Both the position numbers and the translations under genes were made by a program. DNA of 64,000 nucleotides from Paenibacillus curdlanolyticus YK9 (GTDB lineage Bacteria; Bacillota; Bacilli; Paenibacillales; Paenibacillaceae), in NCBI RefSeq assembly GCF_000179615.1, contig NZ_AEDD01000012.1, positions 218,892 through 282,891 on the forward strand. The letters are read 5' to 3'. Shown one piece after another: positions 1-8,373 of this stretch; positions within the stretch are counted from its first letter, which is position 1; each line of letters opens with the position of its first letter. The notes under the pieces are model-generated. The model worked only from the letters and a program-made list of their open reading frames with translations. It made no database searches and was not told the DNA's origin.

Positions 1-1275
1 ATTACGATCATCACGCTACCGCTCAGCTTTGTTGTCATCAAGATGATTGCGAAGCGGTCGCAGCGGCATTTTGCCGGACAGCAGAAGGCGCTTGGCGAAT
101 TGAACGGACACGTTGAGGAAATGTACACCGGCCATCCGATCGTCAAAGCGTTCGGCCGCGAACAGACGTCCATCGCCAAGTTCGATGAGGTGAACGAACG
201 TCTCTATCAATCCGGCTATCGCGCCCAATTCATCTCCGGCATCATCATGCCGCTTATGGGCTTCATCGGCAACATCGGCTATGTGCTAGTCAGCGTTGCC
301 GGCGGCATTCTCGTCCTGCATAAAGCGATCACGATCGGCGATGTGCAAGCATTTATCTCTTACTCGCGCCAATTCGCGATGCCGATTACGCAGACCGCGC
401 AAATCGCGAACATCATCCAATCGACGATCGCCTCTGCCGAGCGCGTATTCGAGCTATTGGATGAAGAAGAGGAAGTGCCGGGAACAGAGCGCAGCGTGGA
501 TTTGCACAAAAAATCCGCTTCGCAAGGCGAGGTTCGTTTCGAGCATGTGAAGTTCGGCTATAAAGCCGATGCTCTGCTCATGGACGATTTGAACATCAAC
601 GTTCAACCCGGCCAAACGATCGCCATTGTTGGTCCTACGGGCGCCGGCAAGACGACGCTCATCAATCTGCTCATGCGATTCTACGAATTGAATGGCGGTC
701 GAATTACCGTCGACGGCACCGACATTACGCAAATGTCGCGCGCCGAGCTGCGCAGCAGCTTCGGCATGGTGCTTCAGGATACATGGCTGTTCAACGGCAC
801 GATCCGCGACAACATCGCCTATGGCCGCACTGGGGCATCGGAAACCGATGTCGTGCGGGCAGCGAAAGCGGCTTATGCCGACCACTTCATCCGTACGCTG
901 CCGGACGGCTACGATACGGTGCTCAATGAAGAAGCGTCGAACATCTCGCAAGGGCAGAAGCAGCTGCTTACGATCGCGCGAGCTATTCTTGCCGATCCTC
1001 AAATCCTTATTCTTGACGAAGCAACGAGCAGCGTCGATACGCGAACCGAGGTGCATATCCAGCAGGCGATGAACACGCTGATGGAAGGCCGCACCAGTTT
1101 CGTCATCGCGCACCGGCTATCTACAATTCGCGACGCTGACCGCATCCTCGTCATGAACCAAGGCGCGGTCATCGAGCAAGGCTCCCACGAGGAGCTGCTC
1201 GCGCAGCGGGGCTTCTACGCTGATCTGTACGAAAGCCAATTCGCTGCATCGAAGAAACAGACGGAAGCGATCTAG
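1..1275 (+). CDS. ABC transporter, fused permease and ATPase (5' end outside window)
   Basis: This is the C-terminal 424 residues of a fused ABC exporter half-transporter; the frame is open from base 1, so the start lies upstream. The first ~150 residues are the last membrane helices of an ABC type-1 exporter domain. The ATPase follows, with Walker A GPTGAGKTT near residue 211, a signature in the variant form ISQGQKQ near 315, Walker B ILILDEATS near 335 and the H-loop AHR near 370. The family pumps lipids, peptides or drugs outward as a dimer. Such genes often come as heterodimeric pairs, so the partner may lie upstream. The substrate cannot be told from this fragment. A strong terminator follows directly. 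Confidence 0.93.
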   Translation: MTIITLPLSFVVIKMIAKRSQRHFAGQQKALGELNGHVEEMYTGHPIVKAFGREQTSIAKFDEVNERLYQSGYRAQFISGIIMPLMGFIGNIGYVLVSVAGGILVLHKAITIGDVQAFISYSRQFAMPITQTAQIANIIQSTIASAERVFELLDEEEEVPGTERSVDLHKKSASQGEVRFEHVKFGYKADALLMDDLNINVQPGQTIAIVGPTGAGKTTLINLLMRFYELNGGRITVDGTDITQMSRAELRSSFGMVLQDTWLFNGTIRDNIAYGRTGASETDVVRAAKAAYADHFIRTLPDGYDTVLNEEASNISQGQKQLLTIARAILADPQILILDEATSSVDTRTEVHIQQAMNTLMEGRTSFVIAHRLSTIRDADRILVMNQGAVIEQGSHEELLAQRGFYADLYESQFAASKKQTEAI

Positions 1276-1304
1276 CATTCCGATCCATATTGCATTTAAC
1301 GATA

Positions 1305-1348
1305 ACGGTCCGCCATCCCCTATTTAGAGGAAGGCGGACCGTTTTTTT
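1305..1348 (+). terminator. Intrinsic terminator after the ABC transporter
   Basis: A 10-bp perfect stem (ACGGTCCGCC at 1305-1314 with GGCGGACCGT at 1333-1342) is followed by a run of T. Confidence 0.9.
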
Positions 1349-1361
1349 GGCAAAATTTTAA

Positions 1362-1391
1362 TGGACAACCCCATAATTCTCCAAGTATAAT
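1362..1391 (+). promoter_or_regulatory. Sigma-A-type promoter of the PPC-domain gene
   Basis: TGGACA at 1362-1367 and TATAAT at 1386-1391 are separated by 18 bases. They lie about 100 bases upstream of the TTG start, just after the preceding terminator. Confidence 0.6.
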
Positions 1392-1489
1392 GATCGACGC
1401 GATCTAGGAATATCGACTTAGTCCAAAAGCAACGAAACAGCTTGATTTATTTTCATTTATTCCATTTATTAGTCGGAGGTGCGTTTGTT

Positions 1490-3241
1490 TTGTCCAGAAA
1501 AACCTTTTACAAGCTGCTCAGCCTGCTCGCGATCATCGGCCTGCTGCAGACGCAAGCCATTGCTTTCGCCGATAAGGGCGACGATTCCATCGAACAGGCA
1601 CAACACATCCAAGTGAATCAATCGTATGCCGGTCTTCTATCGGACTACAATGATGCAAACTATTATCATTTCCGCTTGGATACGGCCGGACAGCTCGACG
1701 TTACGATGCCGAACGTCAGCGGCAAGAGCTGGCGTTATTCGCTCTACGATGGCACAGGCAAAGAGTTCCCTTGGTATGCTTATACCAGCTATAGCGAATT
1801 GGCCAAAGGCGATTCCGTTTCCAGCGTGGGCCTTCCAGCTGGCGATTACTACTTGCGTATCGGCCGTTACGATGGCGACTTAACCAAGACGCCTTACAGC
1901 GTTCAGCTGAAATTCACGCCGGGCGACACGTTCGAGAAAGAAGCCAATGACACGCTCTCGACTGCGACGATCATCTCGGTCAACAAAAACTACCAGTCCC
2001 GCTTGCAGTACTATAGCGATGTCGATTACTACAAGTTCAGCCTGACGAAGAGCGGCAAAGCATCGATTATTCTTCCGAACGTAAGCGGCATCAGCTGGCG
2101 TTATCAGCTGTATGACAGCGAAGGCAACGCGTTCCCTTGGTATAACTATACCGAGTCAAACGAGCTTGCCAAGGGCAACAGCATCTCGACCGTTGGCCTT
2201 CCGGCTGGCGATTATTACGTAGGCATCAGCCGCTATGACGGCAACGTGGATATCGCGCCGTATACGCTTCAAATGAAATTCACGGCCGGCGACACGTACG
2301 AAAAGGAAGGCAACGATACCTTGTCGACAGCCACGTCTGTCAGTGTGAATAAAACCTATGACACTGCATTGCAGTACTATAGCGACGTCGACTTCTATAA
2401 GTTCAATTTGGCGCAAAGCGGCAAGCTTTCCCTGGTCATTCCGAACGTAAGCGGCATCAGCTGGCGCTATCAGCTGTATGACAGCGAAGGCAACGCATTC
2501 CCTTGGTATGGCTATACCAACTACAGTGAACTCGCGAAGGGCAATACCGTGTCAAACGTCGGCCTTCCTGCCGGCGAATACTATGTGCGAATCAGCCGTT
2601 ACGACGGCAATGTGAGCGGCTCGCCTTACTCGCTAACGCTGAAATTCACGCCAGGCAGCACCTATGAGCAAGAAAACAATGACAAGCTGTCAGCAGCTAC
2701 GCCTATTGCCGTAAACAAGCTATATGAGTCGGGTCTCCAGCACTATAGCGACTATGACTACTACCGCTTCACCCTGACTTCCCGGTCGGTGATCTCGATT
2801 GGCCAGATTAAAGGGTACGCCGACCAGAGCCTATACCTCAATCTGCTGGACAGCAAGGGCAATTACCTCGATACGTCGAGCGGTAAAACAACACTCGCTG
2901 CCGGAACCTACTACCTCACCTTCAGCGGCAATGCCGGCGACTACAAGTTTAAAGTGAACGCCGCTACGCTTCCGCTGAGCACGAAGCAAGTAACGATTGT
3001 AAACAAAAAAGGCGCGTCCAGCGACACCGTGACCGTCTCCAGCATCAAGAAGGGCGACGTCATCAAAGCGTACAGCAAGCAAGGCAAGCTGCTCGGCCAG
3101 ACGACTGTTGCATCGGGAACGAAAGCTACGCTTAAGCTTACTGCGCTAAGCAGCATTGGCGGCGAGCTGTACGTTTCATTAACGAGCGCAGGGCTGCAAG
3201 AGAGCGGCAAGATTGCGGTGAAGTACGGGAAAGAATCGTAA
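1490..3241 (+). CDS. Secreted protein with four pre-peptidase C-terminal (PPC) type repeats
   Basis: I chose the TTG at 1490 because GGAGGT lies 9 bases upstream and the protein then opens with a signal peptide (MSRKTFYKLLSLLAIIGLL, cleavage after AFA). The mature part has four repeats of ~110 residues. Each begins with a D-x-x-E-x-E-x-N-D segment, then YYSDVDYYKF and a G-DYY-RI-RYDG strand, as in the beta-sandwich PPC domains that accompany secreted peptidases. No peptidase domain is present; the last ~90 residues form a different beta-rich domain also seen at the ends of Paenibacillus surface proteins. Repeats 2 and 3 are nearly identical, even in DNA. The role is unknown; binding of a polymer or surface is a reasonable guess. 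Confidence 0.85.
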   Translation: MSRKTFYKLLSLLAIIGLLQTQAIAFADKGDDSIEQAQHIQVNQSYAGLLSDYNDANYYHFRLDTAGQLDVTMPNVSGKSWRYSLYDGTGKEFPWYAYTSYSELAKGDSVSSVGLPAGDYYLRIGRYDGDLTKTPYSVQLKFTPGDTFEKEANDTLSTATIISVNKNYQSRLQYYSDVDYYKFSLTKSGKASIILPNVSGISWRYQLYDSEGNAFPWYNYTESNELAKGNSISTVGLPAGDYYVGISRYDGNVDIAPYTLQMKFTAGDTYEKEGNDTLSTATSVSVNKTYDTALQYYSDVDFYKFNLAQSGKLSLVIPNVSGISWRYQLYDSEGNAFPWYGYTNYSELAKGNTVSNVGLPAGEYYVRISRYDGNVSGSPYSLTLKFTPGSTYEQENNDKLSAATPIAVNKLYESGLQHYSDYDYYRFTLTSRSVISIGQIKGYADQSLYLNLLDSKGNYLDTSSGKTTLAAGTYYLTFSGNAGDYKFKVNAATLPLSTKQVTIVNKKGASSDTVTVSSIKKGDVIKAYSKQGKLLGQTTVASGTKATLKLTALSSIGGELYVSLTSAGLQESGKIAVKYGKES

Positions 3242-3261
3242 CCAAGCTTATAGTAAGTGAA

Positions 3262-3296
3262 AAGCCGTCAGGGCACGATGTCCTGGCGGCTTTTTT
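3262..3296 (+). terminator. Intrinsic terminator
   Basis: The stem AAGCCGTCAGG / CCTGGCGGCTT is followed by six T residues, 20 bases after the PPC gene stop. Confidence 0.88.
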
Positions 3297-3388
3297 GCAA
3301 AATAATAACCGCCTATTAAAAGGGATTTATGGGTATTCCTCGAATTGTTTCCTTATACCAATATCTGAACAAGGAGCGTATGCCTGCA

Positions 3389-4669
3389 ATGAGATTCAAG
3401 AAACTCAGTGCCTTATTCGTCACCGTCGCTTTCATCCTGTCTTCCTTCGCCACCTCCGCCTTCGCCGCCCCTACGAAACCAGCGCCTTCCGCCACCGTCG
3501 TGGTAGACGGCAACCCCATCAAGATCAGCGGGGAGCAGCCGTTCGTCGACAAAGGCACTTCTTTCGTTCCGCTGAAGCCGCTGTTTAACGAGCTGCACAT
3601 CGCACTCCAATGGAACAATTCCGCCAAAACGTTAACCGGCATTAAAGGCGACCTCACCATCGCGCTGAAAATCGGCAGCACCACCGCCAACGTAAATGGC
3701 AACGCCGTCCAACTGACCGCCGCCCCGCGCATCGTAAACGGCACAACCTTCGTACCGCTCCGGTTCGTTGGGGAAGCTACCGGATATGCCGTTGGTTGGT
3801 CCCAATCGACGAATACGATTACACTGACCTCCAAGGTACCGCAAGCCGAAGCAAGCAAAGGCTTCATGTGGAAAGTCCAAAACAACGGAAACACCGTTTA
3901 TCTCGTTGGTTCCATCCATGTTGCCGACAAAGCGATGTATCCGCTGCGCAAGGAATATGAGGAAGCTTTCAAAGCTGCGGATTACCTCGCCCTTGAGGTT
4001 GATTTGACCCAAGTCGATCAGGCGACAGCTAACAGCCTTATCACCAAATATGGCGTCTATACGGACGGCACGACGCTGAAGGATCATATTTCGGCCGATT
4101 TATACAAGCAAGTGACCGCCATTCTGAAATCCCGCAATATTAAGGAAAATGCGCTCGACACCTACAAGCCTTGGGTCGTAAGCCAAATCTTTTCGACGTT
4201 CCAAACAAGTGACGAGGGGTACGATCCTTCCCTCGGCATCGACCAATACTTCTTAAACAACGCAATCCAGACGAAGAAGCCCATTATCGGACTGGAGACA
4301 TACGAGCAGCAAATCCAGATGTTCGCCAGCTTCTCGGACGGCCTTCAAGAAAGCCAGTTGAATGAAACGATCGCTGAATACAACAATCCGAGCACAGACG
4401 AGAGCGGAATCGATCAGCTAACGGAGATGTGGAAAGAGGGCGACGAGAACACGCTGTCCGCGCTAGCCCAGCAGATATCCTCAAACGAGGAGTACTACAA
4501 AGCGATGCTGGCGGATCGCAATGCCGGCATGGCGGAGAAAGTAACGGGTTTCCTGAACAGTCCGGACAAAAAGACGTACTTTGTTGTCGTGGGAGCACTC
4601 CATATGTTAGGTCAGGACGGCGTCGTGACGAAGCTGCGCGCTGGCGGATTTACGGTGGAGAACTACTAA
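3389..4669 (+). CDS. Secreted stalk domain - TraB/GumN family protein
   Basis: The ATG at 3389 gives a clean signal peptide (MRFKKLSALFVTVAFILSS, ending AFA), with AAGGAG 12 bases upstream; an ATG at 3380 would have only 3 bases of spacing. Residues ~30-140 form a stalk domain of the copper amine oxidase N-terminal type, with the hallmark FVPLK and FVPLRFVGEATG strands. The rest is a TraB/GumN domain, starting GFMWKVQNNGNTVYLVGSIH and ending near VVGALHMLGQDG. This family resembles the Tiki proteases, with conserved GSIH and GALH histidines. Metal-dependent proteolysis at the cell surface is possible but unproven here. It appears monocistronic between two terminators. Confidence 0.9.
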   Translation: MRFKKLSALFVTVAFILSSFATSAFAAPTKPAPSATVVVDGNPIKISGEQPFVDKGTSFVPLKPLFNELHIALQWNNSAKTLTGIKGDLTIALKIGSTTANVNGNAVQLTAAPRIVNGTTFVPLRFVGEATGYAVGWSQSTNTITLTSKVPQAEASKGFMWKVQNNGNTVYLVGSIHVADKAMYPLRKEYEEAFKAADYLALEVDLTQVDQATANSLITKYGVYTDGTTLKDHISADLYKQVTAILKSRNIKENALDTYKPWVVSQIFSTFQTSDEGYDPSLGIDQYFLNNAIQTKKPIIGLETYEQQIQMFASFSDGLQESQLNETIAEYNNPSTDESGIDQLTEMWKEGDENTLSALAQQISSNEEYYKAMLADRNAGMAEKVTGFLNSPDKKTYFVVVGALHMLGQDGVVTKLRAGGFTVENY

Positions 4670-4703
4670 CGTGAGGAAAACCAAAGAATAAGGGCGTTAA
4701 GCG

Positions 4704-4755
4704 GGTACCCATACACTGGACACTTAAAAGTGTTTAGCATGTGGGTACCTTTTTT
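4704..4755. terminator. Terminator between convergent genes
   Basis: The arms GGTACCCA and TGGGTACC enclose a further partly paired stretch and are followed by T7 on the plus strand. It serves the TraB gene and probably the converging AraC gene too. Confidence 0.75.
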
Positions 4756-4766
4756 GCATATTACGC

Positions 4767-5618
4767 CTACGATCGGAATTGAAGGACATACGCGCGAGGG
4801 GTTACCCCCACAATACGTTTAAAATGGCGGTGCAAATGACTCTGATCGCTAAAGCCAAGCGATGCAGCAACCTCGTGAGCCGATTTCCCGCTAAGCAGCA
4901 GCTTTTGCGCCCTGCGTATTTTTTCTCGAAGGATATATTGATGCGGCGGGAGCCCTGTAGCCTTATTAAAAAGCCGCACTAAATGAGAGGGGCTGACATT
5001 CGCAGCTGCTGCAATATCTTCTAAAGCAATATCTTGCTCTAGCATTTCATGTATAAAATCTAAAGCCCGATCGATTTGGCTGCGAGCGAGCTGCTGCGGG
5101 CTTGCGCTCTGTTTCACAGAGGCGGTTCCATACTGTTGAAGCAAATGGACAACCAGCATATGAATAAGCGAATCGACATATATTTGGCCTGAGCTGCCAT
5201 TGTTCAAATCCTCAAACAACCACCGGGCTAACTGAACGACGCGCTCATCGCCTAACCGAATATGCCTTCCAAAATCGACATCAGCACCTCTGGAAGCAAG
5301 CTCGAGCTCATTAGACACCTTTTCGATCAACGACGGCGGCAAATCGAGGCGGAGAAAGGAGAGGTCTTCTTCCCATCTGCAGAACGACATATCGCCAGCA
5401 GAAAAAATGTTGATATCATTAGGCTTCGCTACCCCTTCCTGATGATACCCATCCGCTTTCTCCAAGACCCTTACCGCTTTGGGTGTCGTATGAATAACGA
5501 TCAAATGATCGGATAGCGCCGGTTCAAACGCTTCTTGCGGCGATACGTCTCTCCAGCCCGACAATTTTATAGAAGACGAACCAAAGCTACTGCTAGCAAT
5601 AATCGGAGTATCCGGCAA
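4767..5618 (-). CDS. AraC-family transcriptional regulator
   Basis: A 283-residue regulator starting at a TTG, with GGAGGG 6 bases upstream. The N-terminal ~170 residues are a putative ligand-sensing domain. The last ~100 contain the two helix-turn-helix motifs of AraC/XylS proteins (LEDIAAAANVSPSHLVRLF, then SAHEVAASLGFSDQSHLHRH, ending VGVTPRAYV). It is transcribed divergently from the aldo-keto reductase 120 bases away. Local regulators placed this way usually control the neighbour, so the reductase is the likely target. The inducer is not evident. Confidence 0.9.
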   Translation of the reverse strand: MPDTPIIASSSFGSSSIKLSGWRDVSPQEAFEPALSDHLIVIHTTPKAVRVLEKADGYHQEGVAKPNDINIFSAGDMSFCRWEEDLSFLRLDLPPSLIEKVSNELELASRGADVDFGRHIRLGDERVVQLARWLFEDLNNGSSGQIYVDSLIHMLVVHLLQQYGTASVKQSASPQQLARSQIDRALDFIHEMLEQDIALEDIAAAANVSPSHLVRLFNKATGLPPHQYILREKIRRAQKLLLSGKSAHEVAASLGFSDQSHLHRHFKRIVGVTPRAYVLQFRS

Positions 5619-5741
5619 GTGAAACCCTCCAATGGTTAGCGCATTTTGTACAACTTTCTGATTGCTTTGAACAAGAAATAAACCGCCGTTTTCCTATAAA
5701 ATGATTTTACCACATAAAGTTAATAATGGAGGCTGGAAGAA

Positions 5742-6761
5742 ATGAAATATACCCAACTGGGACAATCGGGTTTAATCGTATCGAAGCTCGCATTCGGTTC
5801 AATGACTTTCGGTTCAGGCAATATCCCAAGTGTCTACAAAGTAGCGGACAATGAAGCACAGACAATGGTTGACCAAGCGCTGGATGCAGGCATTAATTTC
5901 TTTGATACAGCAGATGCGTATGCTGACGGACAGGGTGAAGTCATTCTAGGCCGCCTCCTTCGTTCGCGTCGACATGAGACCATCATCGCTACCAAAGTCG
6001 GGAACCGCGTCGGCTCCGGACTTGTCCAAACCGGGTTATCCCGCAAGCACATTATTCGCTCTGTAGAAGACAGTTTGACTCGGTTAGGCACGGACTATAT
6101 TGATCTGTATATTGTTCATAAAACCGACCCGTTCACCCCGCTCCAAGAAACATTGGAAGCATTAAATGATGTTGTTCGTCAAGGAAAGGTGCGCTATATC
6201 GGCTACTCGAACTGGCCTGCCTGGATGGCTGCTCAAGCCGTTCAAATGCAAAAGGACCGTGGATGGGCTGCATTTATAAACGGTCAAATGTACTATTCAT
6301 TGATTGGACGGGATATTGAACACGAAATAACGCCTTTCATGCAGAGTAACGGAATCGGCCTTACGGTATGGAGTCCGTTGGCTGGCGGCTTTCTGAGCGG
6401 CAAGTATACGCGTGAAAATATGAAAGATCCAAGTCATAGACTGAGCGGCTTTGATTTTCTCCCCCATGACAAAGAATGGGGCTTCACCGTCCTAGATACC
6501 GTCCAAGAAATTGCTAAAGCGCATGCAGCAACAGCTGCCCAAGTGTCCGTCGCATGGTTGTTGGCTCAATCCCATGTGAGCAGTGTATTGATCGGAGCCA
6601 GCAATCCTTCTCAGCTAACGAACAATTTGCAAGCTGCACAGCTCGAGCTGACAACAGAGGAAATTGCAAAGCTTAATCTGCTGACCCGTCCTCAGCCCCT
6701 TTATCCAAACTGGTTTACAGACATGCTGCTAGATCCGCAGGTTGTGCAGGCTCTCAAATAA
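5742..6761 (+). CDS. Aldo/keto reductase
   Basis: A 339-residue NADPH-dependent aldo-keto reductase of the YajO/Tas type. It starts MKYTQLGQSGLIVSKLAFGS, with GGAGG upstream. The catalytic Asp and Tyr lie in FFDTADAYADG, the Lys in IATKVG and the His in LYIVHKTDP. The cofactor-binding end is seen in VLIGASNPSQLTNNL. The substrate is unknown. Divergence from an AraC regulator suggests inducible detoxification or use of a carbonyl compound. Confidence 0.93.
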   Translation: MKYTQLGQSGLIVSKLAFGSMTFGSGNIPSVYKVADNEAQTMVDQALDAGINFFDTADAYADGQGEVILGRLLRSRRHETIIATKVGNRVGSGLVQTGLSRKHIIRSVEDSLTRLGTDYIDLYIVHKTDPFTPLQETLEALNDVVRQGKVRYIGYSNWPAWMAAQAVQMQKDRGWAAFINGQMYYSLIGRDIEHEITPFMQSNGIGLTVWSPLAGGFLSGKYTRENMKDPSHRLSGFDFLPHDKEWGFTVLDTVQEIAKAHAATAAQVSVAWLLAQSHVSSVLIGASNPSQLTNNLQAAQLELTTEEIAKLNLLTRPQPLYPNWFTDMLLDPQVVQALK

Positions 6762-6804
6762 AAGCAGCTTGGAAGCTGAAACGATCCCTTCCGCCGAAAC
6801 GGAG

Positions 6805-6841
6805 GAGGGGACTCTTGCTGTTCGTAAGCAAAAGTCCCCTC
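6805..6841. terminator. Inverted repeat after the aldo/keto reductase
   Basis: Fourteen-base arms (GAGGGGACTCTTGC and GCAAAAGTCCCCTC, one mismatch) lie 43 bases after the stop. There is no clear T run, so it may be a weak terminator or only an mRNA-stabilising hairpin. It separates the reductase from the convergent toxin-associated genes. Confidence 0.55.
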
Positions 6842-6859
6842 TTGGCCGGTCGGTGAACA

Positions 6860-7357
6860 CTATCTTGTTAACTGTTTAGTAGCATTGGACCGAATAACAT
6901 CGTTTTCTGATTGCGCGAGCAGCTGTAGTTTTTCCCGCGACTCTATAGTGTTGATGTCCCCTAATGCCCAGATGCATTTCACAGCTAAAGCATAGCTTTC
7001 ATCAAAGTCCAAATAATTAAATTTCATCAATGCGGTACGATAAAGGTACGGAATGCTTTCCGGCGATTTTAACCTTTGAAGAATCATCGCTATATTTTCA
7101 TGCTGATAATGCCAGGAAGACTCGATAAGCTTACATAAAACCGCTACAACATCTTCTGTAAATACGTCAAACGTGAAACCAACAAATAAAGCATAATCTA
7201 CATCATCCGCTTCTCGATTCTCATAAGCCTCTTCTAAGAGTTGAATGATGTACTTAGGGTTCTCTTCAATATTTTCGCTAAACAAGCCATTGAATTCAGC
7301 CTTAGAAATGGACTGTCTCATTAGCTTCTTGACCAATTCTCTGTCATCATTTTTCAT
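6860..7357 (-). CDS. HEAT-like repeat small protein, possible immunity protein
   Basis: A 165-residue, highly charged, all-helical protein with no signal peptide. The second half reads like two degenerate HEAT repeats (SPESIPYLYRTALMKF and CIWALGDINTIESREKLQLL, then NDVIRSNATKQL). Its AT-rich composition matches the neighbouring toxin-tip DNA rather than the surrounding GC-rich genes. It is the last gene of a minus-strand series downstream of an RHS locus. HEAT-like proteins are common among immunity proteins of polymorphic toxins. That role is inferred from context only. Confidence 0.6.
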   Translation of the reverse strand: MKNDDRELVKKLMRQSISKAEFNGLFSENIEENPKYIIQLLEEAYENREADDVDYALFVGFTFDVFTEDVVAVLCKLIESSWHYQHENIAMILQRLKSPESIPYLYRTALMKFNYLDFDESYALAVKCIWALGDINTIESREKLQLLAQSENDVIRSNATKQLTR

Positions 7358-7399
7358 GGCAACATTGACCTGCTCCCTGCACCAACATCTACGATTCTG

Positions 7400-7981
7400 C
7401 TATCTATTTTCTTTAAAATAACGGGAATATTCATTTCGTGCTTCCTCACTTAAACTCATCAACCAGCTTTGTTGTTCGCTTAAATAAGCTTCTTTATCAG
7501 CAACATGCTCCATGCACTGCAAAGGAGGATAAAATACTCCATTAAACTCTGGTTGTTCGCTTCTTACCTCCATAAGCAATTGACCCAGTTTGTTTTGGCC
7601 ACTGCCATCCCCGCCGTCAGCCCAATAAGAATCATTTTTGGTATGTTCGATTAGCAGGCAATTTCCAGTAGAAACTAGGATATCCCTTACGCTTTCATGT
7701 TGTTCACATTTGGCTTCAATCGCTCTCCGCATTATGATCTCTTTCATTTCTTCCCAATCTTTCCGGAGCGGCTTGTTTCTATCGCGGCCTGCTATAGCTG
7801 CCTCCATAGGCGTTCGCAGTAATCTTATTTCCTCTTCAAAGCTGGTGTTCTCGAATTTCATCGCTTGAAAATAATGTTCAACAGTGGCCCATCGTTTATT
7901 GTTCAGCTCAATGGGATGCTTCGAGAAATTAGAAAAGCAGCCGTAGGGTTTGTTTGTCTCATAAAATTTGATCTGGGTCAT
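7400..7981 (-). CDS. NADAR-domain protein (YbiA/DUF1768 family)
   Basis: A 193-residue protein with the NADAR fold: an opening strand IKFYETNKPYGCFSNFS, the motif WATVEHYFQAMKF, the segment RDRNKPLRKDW and a closing NDSYWADGGDGSGQNKLG. Family members cleave N-glycosidic bonds in riboflavin intermediates or remove ADP-ribose linked to nucleic acid bases. Some act as antitoxins to DarT-like ADP-ribosyltransferases. Here it lies in an AT-rich run of small genes behind an RHS locus, with no riboflavin genes nearby, which favours a protective role against an ADP-ribosylating toxin. That is inference. Confidence 0.88.
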   Translation of the reverse strand: MTQIKFYETNKPYGCFSNFSKHPIELNNKRWATVEHYFQAMKFENTSFEEEIRLLRTPMEAAIAGRDRNKPLRKDWEEMKEIIMRRAIEAKCEQHESVRDILVSTGNCLLIEHTKNDSYWADGGDGSGQNKLGQLLMEVRSEQPEFNGVFYPPLQCMEHVADKEAYLSEQQSWLMSLSEEARNEYSRYFKENR

Positions 7982-8061
7982 GTGTGACAGCTCCTTTTTT
8001 TATGGGTTATCTAAAAAACCTTGAACAGCACCAGCCGTTCAAGGTTAAGCACAGCACATAA

Positions 8062-8373
8062 CTATCTAATTAAGCTAGCATTTAGTATATTCATAATATT
8101 TTCTTGTAGTTCCCAGCAAAACTTTATTAAAAATTCCTTATCTGTTCCTTGAGCATATTGTATTTCCGGCTCTATCATTAGATAAGTTTGTAACAACGTA
8201 GCAATAATATTTTTAGGGATCCAGCTTTCCGAATGATACGTCCTAGCAATCTCTTTTAATAATCCAAACAACTTTTCCTGCTGCTTAATATCCACCTTTT
8301 TATCCGCATGGGCAGCCATACAAATGCTTGGCAATAAATCTAATAACTTATCCTTGTATAAAGGGTAGTCCAT
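8062..8373 (-). CDS. Small protein translationally coupled to the orphan RHS cassette
   Basis: The ATG at 8373 shares a base with the stop of the upstream cassette (TAATG), so the start is set by coupling. This gives 103 residues (MDYPLYKDKLLDLLPSICM...), helical and acidic, without signal peptide or cysteine motif. Position directly after an RHS/HINT tip and AT-rich composition fit an immunity protein. I recognise no family. Confidence 0.6.
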   Translation of the reverse strand: MDYPLYKDKLLDLLPSICMAAHADKKVDIKQQEKLFGLLKEIARTYHSESWIPKNIIATLLQTYLMIEPEIQYAQGTDKEFLIKFCWELQENIMNILNASLIR

